From assembly GCF_900183975.1 (NCBI RefSeq), contig NZ_LT853882.1:1233501-1297500 (forward strand): 64,000 bases of DNA, read 5' to 3'. The notes under the pieces were generated by a model, which saw only the letters and a list, made by a program, of their open reading frames with translations, was not told where the DNA came from and did not search any database. Source of the DNA: Xanthomonas fragariae. Lineage in GTDB: Bacteria; Pseudomonadota; Gammaproteobacteria; Xanthomonadales; Xanthomonadaceae. Positions 27,360 through 36,425 of the stretch are shown here, in pieces. How positions within the stretch are numbered: position 1 is the first letter of the stretch; every line of letters starts with the position of its first letter. Both the position numbers and the translations under genes were made by a program.

Positions 27360-29804
27360 TCAGCGCGTGGCGGCAGGGGGCGCCTGCGCGGTGGTTTCGA
27401 TCAATTGAACCGCGCCGATGGCATACAACGGGCCGCGAATCGGCGCGGTAAAGCGTAGACACAGATCGTGAATGCCGGTGCGTGCGGGCAGTGCGGTTTC
27501 CAGCGTGAATTGCTCGCCCAGGGTGTCGCTGTTGGGCAACTGCACGCTGGCGATTAATGCGCCTTCGCAGCCCAGGCGCACTTCCAGCTCACCGCCGCGC
27601 GTGTTGGCCGGAAACTGCACCACCTTGGATTGCTCGTGCGCCAGGCCGAAGTTGTTCGGCAGCCGTGCGCCCTCGATCCTGATCGCGCCGATACCGTCCA
27701 GGCGCGCTTGCGGATAAATGCGGCAAGCATGGAACAGATCGACGTTGTAGACCGGTGTATCGGCACCGGTCATCTCCGGTAGCAGCGGCAAGCGCAAGTC
27801 GAGCGCGCCTGTCTGGACGCAGTCGCGCAGGCCTTGCGTATCGACACGTAGCAGCCCTGCACGGTCGAAAGTACGGCTGCGCGTTGCCGCCAGCGGCGTG
27901 CCATCGGCTGCGAATGCGGTCGCCTTCACGGTGGTCGGCAGTTGGATCGTAAACGGTGCCTCATAGCGCGGCGATGTGGGCTTGGGCGCGCTACCGTCGA
28001 CGGTGTAGTGCAGGGTGCCCGCGGCGGTCTGAGTGCTGAGCGCCACCCTGGCCGGGCCACCGGCGAGCACCGGGTTGGGGCCGTTTTCCAGCGTGATATC
28101 TGCTGCGAATGCGCCGTCGCTGTAATCGATGCCCAATGTCTTGTAGCGCTGCAACTGGGCCGGCATCCGCGCCAGAAAATTGTTCCAGTCGCGCGCAGCA
28201 GCCGGCGACCACGTCACTTCCGCCACCGCAGACAGGCGTGGGAACAATGCATGATCCACATGCCATTCGGATGGAATGTATTCGGCCCACAACGCGCCTT
28301 GCGCGCCCAGCACATGCTTGGCCTGCTCGGCGGTGAGTTCTGCCGGCACCGGGTCGAATGCGTAGATCTTCGACAATGGCAGCACCGTCAGGCGACCGTT
28401 CGGTTCGTCGCTGCGCGTGGTCTGCAGATTGTCCAGATACAGCCAGTCGCCCGGCGCCAGCACCACGTCGTGGCCTTGTCTGGCCGCCGTCACCGCGCCC
28501 TCGATGCCGCGCCACGACATCACCGATGCGCTGGCCGGCACGCCACCTTCCAGAATTTCATCCCAGCCGATCATGCGCCGCCCGTGTTCGGTGAGGTACT
28601 GCGCCAGCTGCGCGTTGAACCAGCCCTGCATCGCATGCGCATCCTTGACCCCCAGCTTGCGCATCTGCGCGCGCACCGCCGGCGAGGCTTCCCATTGATC
28701 CTTGACCGCCTCATCGCCACCGATGTGGATATACGTGGACGGGAACAGCGTCAGCACCTCATCCAGCACGTTGGTGATGAAGGTCAGGCTGCGTTGGCTG
28801 GTATTGAACAGATACGGGTTGACGCCCCAATCCACACCCACGTGGGTGCGCTTGCCGGGCACGCCCACTTCTTCCGGATATGCCGCTACTGCGGCCTGCG
28901 CATGCCCGGGCATGTCCAGCTCGGGCAGCACCGTGATATGCAGCCGTGCGGCATAGGCGACGATCTCGCTGATCTGTTCTTGCGTGTAAAAACCGCCATA
29001 ACGCTGCGGCGTGCCGTGCCGACCGGCGCCGGGCGGGGTGCGCCATGCACCGACCTCGGTAAGCTTGGGATAGCGCTTGATCTGGATGCGCCAGCCCTGG
29101 TCGTCGGTGAGATGCCAATGCAGCACGTTGAGCTTGTGCACAGCCATCGCATCGAGCACATGCTTGACCGTGTCTACGTCATGGAAGTGGCGGGCCACAT
29201 CCAGATGCTGACCGCGCCAGCTGAAACGCGGCCAATCGCCAATCGCCACTGCCGGTACCGTAACCTCGCCCTTGCGCGCATCCGGTGTCATCAATTGCCA
29301 GGCAGTGATCGCGCCATACAACAGCCCGGAACCATCGCGTGCGGCGATGCGGATGCCGGTGGCACCCACGTCCAGGCTATAGCCTTCTTTCTGTGCCACT
29401 GGCGCTTGCGCGCTGCGCTCCAGGCGGATGCTGCCTGGCGATGCCGTGGCTTCGGCACGCACTTCCAACCTCAGGCCACCGGTGCGCTGCAACAGGCTGG
29501 CCAGATGCTCGGCACTGCGGCGTGCATCGGCATCGCCGCCGACAATCGAGATCACCGTGCCGGTGCCTATCTTGAAGCTGCCACTGCCGCGCCTGGCCTC
29601 GACCGGCGCAGGAATCAGCGGCAGCGGCGCGTTGGCAGCAGGCGCTATTGCAGATGCACCAGCAGTTGCCGCAGCAGGGGTGGTGGCCAGTTCGCGTTGG
29701 TCACATCCAGCCAGCAACACGGCTGCCAACGACAGCGTAAGCAACCGCGAGGACAGCGTTGTCGATGCGGTCAGGCGTGCGGTCAGTGCGGAGTTCGACA
29801 TCAT
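27360..29804 (-). CDS. nixG: GH20 beta-N-acetylhexosaminidase lipoprotein
   Basis: This 814-aa enzyme removes terminal beta-GlcNAc by substrate-assisted catalysis. The N-terminus ends in a lipobox (LAAVLLAGC, lipidated Cys at about 34), so the enzyme is membrane-anchored. A GH20b domain covers about residues 60-190. The catalytic barrel contains the Asp-Glu pair in 'YIHIGGDEAVKDQW' and aromatic pocket residues (WGVNPYLF; WHVDHALFPR). A chitobiase-type C-terminal domain follows (about 590-690), and a beta-sandwich at the end. The 263-bp gap upstream to the GH18 stop is the largest inside the cluster and could hold an internal promoter. Confidence 0.92.
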   Translation of the reverse strand: MMSNSALTARLTASTTLSSRLLTLSLAAVLLAGCDQRELATTPAAATAGASAIAPAANAPLPLIPAPVEARRGSGSFKIGTGTVISIVGGDADARRSAEHLASLLQRTGGLRLEVRAEATASPGSIRLERSAQAPVAQKEGYSLDVGATGIRIAARDGSGLLYGAITAWQLMTPDARKGEVTVPAVAIGDWPRFSWRGQHLDVARHFHDVDTVKHVLDAMAVHKLNVLHWHLTDDQGWRIQIKRYPKLTEVGAWRTPPGAGRHGTPQRYGGFYTQEQISEIVAYAARLHITVLPELDMPGHAQAAVAAYPEEVGVPGKRTHVGVDWGVNPYLFNTSQRSLTFITNVLDEVLTLFPSTYIHIGGDEAVKDQWEASPAVRAQMRKLGVKDAHAMQGWFNAQLAQYLTEHGRRMIGWDEILEGGVPASASVMSWRGIEGAVTAARQGHDVVLAPGDWLYLDNLQTTRSDEPNGRLTVLPLSKIYAFDPVPAELTAEQAKHVLGAQGALWAEYIPSEWHVDHALFPRLSAVAEVTWSPAAARDWNNFLARMPAQLQRYKTLGIDYSDGAFAADITLENGPNPVLAGGPARVALSTQTAAGTLHYTVDGSAPKPTSPRYEAPFTIQLPTTVKATAFAADGTPLAATRSRTFDRAGLLRVDTQGLRDCVQTGALDLRLPLLPEMTGADTPVYNVDLFHACRIYPQARLDGIGAIRIEGARLPNNFGLAHEQSKVVQFPANTRGGELEVRLGCEGALIASVQLPNSDTLGEQFTLETALPARTGIHDLCLRFTAPIRGPLYAIGAVQLIETTAQAPPAATR

Positions 29805-30067
29805 GCAATCACATCCCGAGGTGGGCGGGGAGGAACACGGCAGTCACGCACAGTAGCAAAGCCATACTGGATGGCGCAGGGACTGGCGCACGCTTCGTTC
29901 CGGCGCGCAGCGTGTGTGGCGCGTGGTGCGTGGTGGAGCAACAAAGCGCACCAGCATCAGTCGCTGCAAGACGAGCGTGGGCAGCGTAGGAACCGGGTTC
30001 CAGTGCGTGCATTCCGATTCGCGCACCGACCGCGCCCGCCAGGTTGTCCAGCGTTGCGATAACGCGC

Positions 30068-31129
30068 TTAGCGCTGCGCGGTCGGCAACGCGTCCCACAC
30101 CTTCGGGTCTTCCGCGCCCAGCACCCAGCAGCTGAAACCTTCCAGGCCGTACTGCTTCACCATGTCGTAGCGCGCCTTGAAGCTGCGTGCGTCGGGGCGG
30201 AACACCCACTCGCGCATGTCATCGCGATAGAAGTAGAACCATGATTCCTGCTCCACCGGGTCCCACTGCACGGTGGCGTTCTGTTCGATCGCAAGCGGGA
30301 ACGATTCGTCGGCATCGATATACGTGGCGGAAATGTTCGATGCTTCGGTACCGTCTTCCTTCACCGGGTTGCCGGTGTACCAGCGATAGCCGTAGGTGGC
30401 GATGCCGAGCGAAAGCTTTTCTTTCGGCACCTGGGTGATCGCGTAATCCAGATTCTTCTTCATCCATACCATGCCATCGACCGGGCCGGGCGTGGTCCAG
30501 CGGGTGTGCTGGTCATAGGTCATGACGCTGACCAGATCCACGGCCTGGCCCAGCGCCTTGAGGTCGTACCCACCGCGCCAGTATTCCCACATCCACTTGG
30601 AGAACTGGCCGCCTTCGGCATGGCCCGGTGCATTCGGCACCACCGCCACCGACAGCTTAAAACCTGCCTTGTGCAGCGCATCGGCAGTCTGTTTGACCAT
30701 CAACGTGTAGGCATCGCGGTCGGTCCAGGCGATGTTTTCGAAGTCGAACTGGAAGCCGTCGTATTTGTTCTGCTTGCCGTGAATCAGCAGCGATTCGATC
30801 ATGCGTTTCTTGGCGGCTTCGTCGTGCATCAACTTGTGGAAACCATCGCGACCGGTGGTCATCGACAGGATCGGCATCACGCGGATCTTGTTCTGCTTGG
30901 CGATGTTGTAGAGGTACATGTCAGGCGTGCCGTTGACCAGGCCGTTTTGGTCCACGCCGTACCACGTCGGCACCACCACATCGATTTTGTCGACATTGGC
31001 CAGGAACGCGTTGGTCGATTTCTGCGTGCTCATCAGATAGAACAACGCCGTGGGGTTTTTGGCCAATGCAGGCGCACAGGCAAACGCCAGCGCGAGCGCG
31101 AGCAGTATCCAGGTCAATCGCGTGCTCAT
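30068..31129 (-). CDS. nixF: GH18 endo-beta-N-acetylglucosaminidase (ENGase-type)
   Basis: This 353-aa enzyme is likely to cut the chitobiose core of N-glycans. The ATG at 31129 gives a signal peptide (MSTRLTWILLALALAFACAP). The GH18 catalytic motif is DGFQFDFE at 124-131, with Glu131 as proton donor. The downstream 'VMTYDQH' and C-terminal 'GLEGFSCWVLG' barrel strands are intact. The open frame continues upstream to 32113, but that part is the shadow of the GH29 gene. The gene starts 14 bp after the GH29 stop, so the two are tightly coupled. Confidence 0.9.
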   Translation of the reverse strand: MSTRLTWILLALALAFACAPALAKNPTALFYLMSTQKSTNAFLANVDKIDVVVPTWYGVDQNGLVNGTPDMYLYNIAKQNKIRVMPILSMTTGRDGFHKLMHDEAAKKRMIESLLIHGKQNKYDGFQFDFENIAWTDRDAYTLMVKQTADALHKAGFKLSVAVVPNAPGHAEGGQFSKWMWEYWRGGYDLKALGQAVDLVSVMTYDQHTRWTTPGPVDGMVWMKKNLDYAITQVPKEKLSLGIATYGYRWYTGNPVKEDGTEASNISATYIDADESFPLAIEQNATVQWDPVEQESWFYFYRDDMREWVFRPDARSFKARYDMVKQYGLEGFSCWVLGAEDPKVWDALPTAQR

Positions 31130-31143
31130 GAAAACAGCATCCG

Positions 31144-32832
31144 TCAGAGAGTGTGGGAAGTGGAAAGATCGATGCGGAACACGTAGGCGTGTTCGCCCAC
31201 CGGCTTGGCTGGCAGGGTCAGGTGCAGGCCATCGGCTTGTTGATCGAACGGCACCTTCTTGCCGTTGGCCAGCAGCGTCACGCTGCGCACGCCATCGGTG
31301 GCGTTGAGCGAATGGATCACCGCCTTGCCACCGGCCGGCCAACCCAGTTCGATCGCATACAGAGCGCCATCGCGCGTGGTGAAGCGGAAATCTTCGGCGG
31401 TGTAGGGCTTGGTCTTGACGTCCTGGAAGGTGCCGCCGACCACTTCGGTGGGGCCTTCGCCATACACGCGCCACGGTTTGCTGTCGTAGATCGCGCCGCC
31501 GTTGGTCGTGAGCCAACGCCCGATCGCCAGCAGAATGTCGCGCTCGGTATCCGGGATCGAGCCATCCGCACGCGGGCCGATGTTGAGCATCAGGTTGCCG
31601 TTCTTGGCCACCACATCGGCAAGCATGTGGATAATGAAGGTGGGCGATTTGTAGGTGTCGTTCTCGACAAAGCCCCAAGACGCATTGCTCACCGAGGTGT
31701 CGGTCTGCCAGTGGGTGGGATGGATGCCGGTGAGCTGGCCACGCTCGATGTCCAGCGTGCCGGCACCTTCCGGGAAAGCGCCCAGTTTGTAGTTCACCAC
31801 CACGCCGCGGTCGGCTGCGGTGCGCGCCACGCCCTGGTTGTAGTAATAGGCCAGCATCGTCGGCAGACTGCGGCGGAAGGTGGGGTGAGCAATCCACCAA
31901 TCGAAATAGATCAGGTCCGGCTGATAGGTATCGATCAACTCGGTGGTGCGTGCCAGCCAATCGTCCAGCCAGGCCTGCGAGACCTGCGTCCAGTCGTTGG
32001 CCACATCGGCATCGTCCTTGCCGGGCAGGCGGACCTGTGCCGGGCCGTATAGCGCGGCATAGCGTGGGTCGTTGACGTCCGAATCGAATTTGCGCCCGCC
32101 GTCGAAGAACCAATCGTGTTCTGCACGGTGCGAGGACAAACCGAAGTGCAGGCCTTGCGCACGGATTGCCTTGGACAATTCGCCCAGCAGGTCGCGCTTG
32201 GGCCCCATCTTGGCGGCCGTCCAGTCCGACAACTTTGAGTCGTATAGCGCGAAGCCATCATGGTGTTCGGCCACCGGCACCACGTAACGCGCGCCGGAGT
32301 CGCGGAACAGTCTGGCCCAGCCATTGGGGTCGAACCTGGTCGCGGTGAACTTGGGGATTAGATCCTTGTAGCCGAAACGTGCCTGCGGGCCATAAGTCGC
32401 CACGTGATGCGCAAATTCCTTGGAGCCTTCTAGATACATGTTGCGCGAATACCACTCGCTGCCGAACGCCGGCACCGAGAACACGCCCCAATGGATGAAA
32501 ATGCCGAATTTGGCGTTGTCGTACCACGCTGGCGATTGATACGCCTTCAGCGCCGTCCAGTCGGGGCGGAACGGCCCCTTGCGCGCGCCTTGTTCGGCTT
32601 TGCGCACCAGCCGCGCGCGCTCGGGTACGTACTTGGCGGTGGCGCTCAACCACTGCTGATCGATCTGTTCCGGGCTGAGCGTGGTGGCGGTCGGCGCGGT
32701 GGGAGACTCGGCCGCCTGCACCGACAACACCGGGCATGCCAACAGCAGCGCGAGCGCAAGCGCCCGAGTGCTGGGTGCAGCTCCAGCGTGGTTGCAGAAG
32801 GAAGCCGTGCGGTTGCGGCGATCGGTCGTCAT
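31144..32832 (-). CDS. nixE: GH29 alpha-L-fucosidase
   Basis: This 562-aa retaining fucosidase would act on the core alpha-1,3-fucose of plant N-glycans. I chose the ATG at 32832 (MTTDRRNRTASFCNH) because the signal peptide follows from it (ALALALLLACPVLSVQA). The GH29 features are 'AKFGIFIHWGVFSVPAFGSEWYS' (in part), 'VAEHHDGFALYDS', and nucleophile Asp in 'YFDWWIAHP'. A beta-sandwich C-terminal domain ends at residue 562. It is the first hydrolase gene after the TonB receptor, with two hairpins between them. Confidence 0.9.
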   Translation of the reverse strand: MTTDRRNRTASFCNHAGAAPSTRALALALLLACPVLSVQAAESPTAPTATTLSPEQIDQQWLSATAKYVPERARLVRKAEQGARKGPFRPDWTALKAYQSPAWYDNAKFGIFIHWGVFSVPAFGSEWYSRNMYLEGSKEFAHHVATYGPQARFGYKDLIPKFTATRFDPNGWARLFRDSGARYVVPVAEHHDGFALYDSKLSDWTAAKMGPKRDLLGELSKAIRAQGLHFGLSSHRAEHDWFFDGGRKFDSDVNDPRYAALYGPAQVRLPGKDDADVANDWTQVSQAWLDDWLARTTELIDTYQPDLIYFDWWIAHPTFRRSLPTMLAYYYNQGVARTAADRGVVVNYKLGAFPEGAGTLDIERGQLTGIHPTHWQTDTSVSNASWGFVENDTYKSPTFIIHMLADVVAKNGNLMLNIGPRADGSIPDTERDILLAIGRWLTTNGGAIYDSKPWRVYGEGPTEVVGGTFQDVKTKPYTAEDFRFTTRDGALYAIELGWPAGGKAVIHSLNATDGVRSVTLLANGKKVPFDQQADGLHLTLPAKPVGEHAYVFRIDLSTSHTL

Positions 32833-32904
32833 GGGAACGTGATCCTGTGAGCGAAGACGTGCCGGCAACGCTGCAACCGGCCAGTGAGCGGCGTAAGCGG
32901 GCCT

Positions 32905-32938
32905 GGCGATGCACCTTCCATCATGAAGGTGCATCGCC
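32905..32938. repeat. 14-bp perfect inverted repeat between receptor and GH29 genes
   Basis: GGCGATGCACCTTC (32905-32918) and its exact complement (32925-32938) are separated by 6 nt. It lies between the TonB receptor terminator and the GH29 start, in the leader of the hydrolase transcript. It could stabilise the downstream mRNA after processing. Confidence 0.65.
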
Positions 32939-32992
32939 GGTTCCACTCCTGCCTCCAAGCGATGGCTTGGCATCGCTGGATGCAGATGAGCA

Positions 32993-33033
32993 GGCAATAA
33001 AAGCGCGCCACCGAACAGAGTCGGTGGCGCGCT
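32993..33033 (-). terminator. Rho-independent terminator of the TonB receptor gene
   Basis: On the - strand, 13-bp arms (33021-33033 and 33002-33014, AGCGCGCCACCGA) enclose a 6-nt loop and are followed by TTTTATT. It starts 8 bp after the receptor stop, so receptor and hydrolase mRNA levels can differ. Confidence 0.85.
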
Positions 33034-33041
33034 GCATTTCA

Positions 33042-35729
33042 TCAGAACTTGACGTTGAGTTGAGCCTCATAGCCGCGGCCGTTCTTGTAGAACGCCGTTG
33101 GCGTATCGCGGCTTTCGCTGAACAACCGGTAGGTAGAATCGAGCAGGTTGGTTGCGCCGAAGGTGATGCCTATCGCGTCGGTGATCTGATACGAAGCGGT
33201 CAGGTCCAGCTGCTTGTAGCTGTCTGCGAAGTCCTCCGATGCCAAACGACCGATTGCAGTGAAGTACTTGGAGCGGTAGCTGTAGTTCACCCGCACCGTC
33301 CAGTCGCCGTGTTCCCAATACGGGATCACGTTGTAGGTGTCGCGCGACAGGTACGGCAGGTTCAAGCCCGAGCTGGAGTCGGATTTGGCAAACGTGTAAT
33401 TCGCCTGCAATCCGAAACCCAGCCCGTAGGTCTGCTGATAGTTGACCGAGACACCCTTGACCTTGGCGTCTGAGGCGTTGGTTGGTGTGGTGACTTGATA
33501 AATACCTGCCGGGTTCAGCGGTGTTGCGGGCCGCTGCTCGGACACGGTGGTGCTGACAATGTACGAGCTGATATCCCGATAGAACACTTCACCCGAGAGC
33601 ATGCTGGACGGGGCGAAGTACCACTCGGCGGCCAGGTCGTAGTTGGTGGATTCGTAAGGCTTCAGGTCAGGGTTACCGCCGCTGGCGGTCAGGTTGCCGT
33701 TGCCGCTATTGACAGTGAACGAACCGGCCAGATCGGCGTAGCGCGGGCGTGCCATGACCTTGGCGGCAGAGAAGCGCAGGACCGCGTCATCGGCTAGGTC
33801 GTAGGCCACGTTGAAGCTCGGCAGCGCCTTGCGGTACTCGTGCGTTTCTGCAACGCGCGAATAATTGGCGCTGTTATCGAAACTCTGCCAATACTCCGAC
33901 TTGTCGGTGGTGTCGAGCAGACGCACACCCACGTTGCCGCGCCATTGACCGGACTCGAAGTTCAGCTGGGTGTAGACGTTCTGGGTAATCTCCTTCACGT
34001 CGAACGAGCCGCCGTAGTCGATGCCATACGGACCCTGCGGCTGCGACAGCAGATAACGGCGCACGGCACCGATGTCGGCAGTCGGCCAGGTGGTCAGATC
34101 GCCGCTGGCGCCCAGGCCGTCGTACAGGCTGCTGGGCGTGGTGCCGGGGTTGAACTGAGTCAGCGAGATCGGGTCGGTAGTGTTGATGCGGTTGCCGCGC
34201 GCATCCACGCCGTTATCGTGGTTGATGTACTTGTAGCCGAACTGCAGCTTGTTGAACGGGCCCCATTGCACATCGCGCGCCGCATCCCACTGGAAGTATT
34301 TTTCCTCGTCCTTGTTCTTCTGGTAATACACGCCGCCGGCCTGCACAGGGCTGATGGTCGTGCCCGGGAGAAACTGTGCACCAGGTGCTAGCCCGGCCGG
34401 GTTGCCCTGCAGCCCCCAGTTGGACGCGCCGCCGTTGTCGTAGTTGACCGCGGTTTTGCTACCGTCGAAAGCGTAGTTATAGCCGCCGTCCTGCATCAGG
34501 TACTTCATCAGGTATTCGGGGTTTTTGCCGCCGGTCGCCTGGGTAGCGCCGATCTGGCTGGTAAACACCCACTTTTCGCCGGACCAGTCGTGACGCAGGT
34601 TCAGGCTCTTGGTGGTGACCGTACTGTCGCGATAATTGGTGTCCATCTGCGCATACGGCTGGTCGTCGACACCGCCCTGCGTATTGTCCGACACCGTGGC
34701 AGAGGTGACCACGCCGTTCTGGACATTGGCGCGGGTAACCTTCTGCAGATCGTTGTTGCAATCCGGGCAGACATAGCGTGCCTGGCTGACATTGTTGTAC
34801 TTGCCCTTGATGTAAATGCCGGTCAGATTGAATTCGTTCTGCTCGTTCGGCTTCCACTGCAACGCACCTTGCAGGCCGTCGCGCTCGCGGGTCTGTTGAA
34901 AGAACGCACTGCTGATCCCGGCCGGCACGCGCGCGGTGGCCACATCGCTACCATCGCCGGTAATGGTGGCCGTGGCCGGAATCTTGGCGCCGGTGGTGTA
35001 GCCGAAATATTCAACGCCGGCGCGCGAGATGTCCTGTTTGTCGTGGGTGGCCGAAATCAACGCGCCGAAGGTTTCATCGTCGTTCTTCCAGCTCCACAGT
35101 GCTGAGCCGCGCGGATTGCCGTTCTTGGAGCGATCGTTGTAGCTGTAGCCCACCGAGCCGCGCACCGTGTTGGCCGGCAAGTCCAGCGGCTTGCGGGTAT
35201 GCACGATCACGGTGCCGCCGATCGAGCCTTCATCGATACGTGCCTCCGGGGTCTTGTAGACCTCCATCAGGCCGATGATTTCCGGCGACAGCAGGGTGTA
35301 GTTGAATGTGCGGCCGCTGGTGTCGCTCGGGTTGCCGCCCCAGTCGCCGGAGGCGATGGTCTGGCCATTGAGCAGCACGCGGTTCAATGCCGGGTCGGTA
35401 CCGTTGATGCTGACCTTTTCGCCTTCGCCGAACTGGCGATCGACACTGACGCCGGGTAAATGCGCCAGCGATTCGGCGGCATTGGTGTCGGGAAACTTGC
35501 CGATGTCTTCGGCACTGATCGCATCGACGATCGAGTTGGCCGAGCGCTTGACCGACTGGCTCTTTTCCAGCGACGCGCGGTAGCCGGTGACGGTGACGGT
35601 ATCCAGCTCGGTGGTGGTCGGCGGCGCGCTGGCCGGGGCTTGTTGTTCTTGCCCGGCAGCCATTGCAGAGCCGTAGCAGGACAGAGCGGCGGTAATACAG
35701 AGTGCTAACGTCGTGGTGCGACTGTGCAT
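33042..35729 (-). CDS. TonB-dependent carbohydrate receptor of the N-glycan locus
   Basis: This outer-membrane gated porin of 895 aa has a signal peptide (MHSRTTTLALCITAALSCYGSAMAA). A Pro/Ala spacer and a TonB box-like 'LDTVTVTGYRASLEKS' follow. The plug domain (about 55-180; 'ISAEDIGKFPDTNAAESLAH') and a 22-strand barrel come next, ending in the C-terminal aromatic signature 'YEAQLNVKF'. The long 'NSIVDAISAEDIGKFPD' form marks the Xanthomonadales oligosaccharide receptors. Its position at the head of five glycoside hydrolases suggests it imports N-glycan-derived oligosaccharides or glycopeptides. The ATG at 35729 has GAGG upstream. A cysteine pair 'YVCPDC' lies in an extracellular loop. Confidence 0.92.
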   Translation of the reverse strand: MHSRTTTLALCITAALSCYGSAMAAGQEQQAPASAPPTTTELDTVTVTGYRASLEKSQSVKRSANSIVDAISAEDIGKFPDTNAAESLAHLPGVSVDRQFGEGEKVSINGTDPALNRVLLNGQTIASGDWGGNPSDTSGRTFNYTLLSPEIIGLMEVYKTPEARIDEGSIGGTVIVHTRKPLDLPANTVRGSVGYSYNDRSKNGNPRGSALWSWKNDDETFGALISATHDKQDISRAGVEYFGYTTGAKIPATATITGDGSDVATARVPAGISSAFFQQTRERDGLQGALQWKPNEQNEFNLTGIYIKGKYNNVSQARYVCPDCNNDLQKVTRANVQNGVVTSATVSDNTQGGVDDQPYAQMDTNYRDSTVTTKSLNLRHDWSGEKWVFTSQIGATQATGGKNPEYLMKYLMQDGGYNYAFDGSKTAVNYDNGGASNWGLQGNPAGLAPGAQFLPGTTISPVQAGGVYYQKNKDEEKYFQWDAARDVQWGPFNKLQFGYKYINHDNGVDARGNRINTTDPISLTQFNPGTTPSSLYDGLGASGDLTTWPTADIGAVRRYLLSQPQGPYGIDYGGSFDVKEITQNVYTQLNFESGQWRGNVGVRLLDTTDKSEYWQSFDNSANYSRVAETHEYRKALPSFNVAYDLADDAVLRFSAAKVMARPRYADLAGSFTVNSGNGNLTASGGNPDLKPYESTNYDLAAEWYFAPSSMLSGEVFYRDISSYIVSTTVSEQRPATPLNPAGIYQVTTPTNASDAKVKGVSVNYQQTYGLGFGLQANYTFAKSDSSSGLNLPYLSRDTYNVIPYWEHGDWTVRVNYSYRSKYFTAIGRLASEDFADSYKQLDLTASYQITDAIGITFGATNLLDSTYRLFSESRDTPTAFYKNGRGYEAQLNVKF

Positions 35730-36058
35730 GGCTAAACCTCGTTGGTTAGTGCTGTGAATGCATCTGGCCCGTGAGGGCGCAACACACTCCGCGTGGCCGG
35801 CAAAACGACACGCTCTGACCGATCGCGGTGATCCCGCTGGCTCGCTTCGTTGGAAGCAGGTCCATGCGATTCGCGTGGTGAAGGAGGTGTCCCCGTGTGG
35901 TGGAACGGTATAGCGACTGCGACATCGGCGAGTTGGATGTCTAATGACGCCCCACTCACGAATCTGGAATTCCAGGCGGGGCGCAAGCTGTTTTTCAGTA
36001 CCGAACAGTCCATGGCCCCTCCTGCCAGAACCCCGATTTGGGTCGAGTCTCGCGTAGC

Positions 36059-36076
36059 GTTGACAGCGTTGTCAAC
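36059..36076. promoter_or_regulatory. LacI-type operator candidate 1
   Basis: GTTGACAGCGTTGTCAAC is an 18-bp palindrome with one mismatch around a central CG, the symmetry expected for LacI-family sites. It lies about 330 bp upstream of the receptor start. Confidence 0.5.
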
Positions 36077-36348
36077 ACATCGTCACACATCTCTGGAGCG
36101 CTGCGATTGCGCTGCAATGCAGCATTTGTTGTCCCGGAGAGTTCCGTTTACGCGGGTGACTTGCGCAACATGCCGCCCGTGAGTCACCTCCACGATTGGC
36201 GCGTTCTATCGCAACCGCGCCTTGTATGCTTGAGTGGCCCGAATTTGTGCGGGAATCACCGTTGAGTGCGCGGATTTTCGGCGAATGATGAGCTTAGCGG
36301 CGTCCCGGCTGGTGCGTGATTGCCACGGTTGCGTTCCGGGACGATTGC

Positions 36349-36362
36349 TGACAACGTTGTCT
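36349..36362. promoter_or_regulatory. LacI-type operator candidate 2
   Basis: TGACAACGTTGTCT has a perfect 12-bp palindromic core GACAACGTTGTC, related to site 1. It lies 64 bp upstream of the glucokinase GTG, where a bound repressor could block its promoter. Confidence 0.5.
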
Positions 36363-36425
36363 AAGCGTTACCGTTCGTCGGATAACGGGACATAACCGGC
36401 TCGCTGCCACTTATCAGGAGAACGC

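Larger units (their letters stand above)
35730..36425. promoter_or_regulatory. Divergent control region between TonB receptor and glucokinase genes
   Basis: This 696-bp region has no gene and carries outward promoters in both directions. Two operator-like palindromes with a GACA-CG-TGTC core lie at 36059-36076 and 36349-36362. This layout fits joint control of glycan uptake and sugar phosphorylation by a LacI-type repressor; no regulator gene lies in the window. Confidence 0.55.

Noticed and set aside
27942..30062. 706-codon + strand open frame opposite GH20
   Set aside because: Antisense shadow; no ribosome-binding site, signal or domain, while GH20 on the other strand is complete.
31130..32113. 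Long open frame continuing upstream of the GH18 gene
   Set aside because: It is the alternate-frame shadow of the GH29 gene; the GH18 signal peptide starts at 31129.
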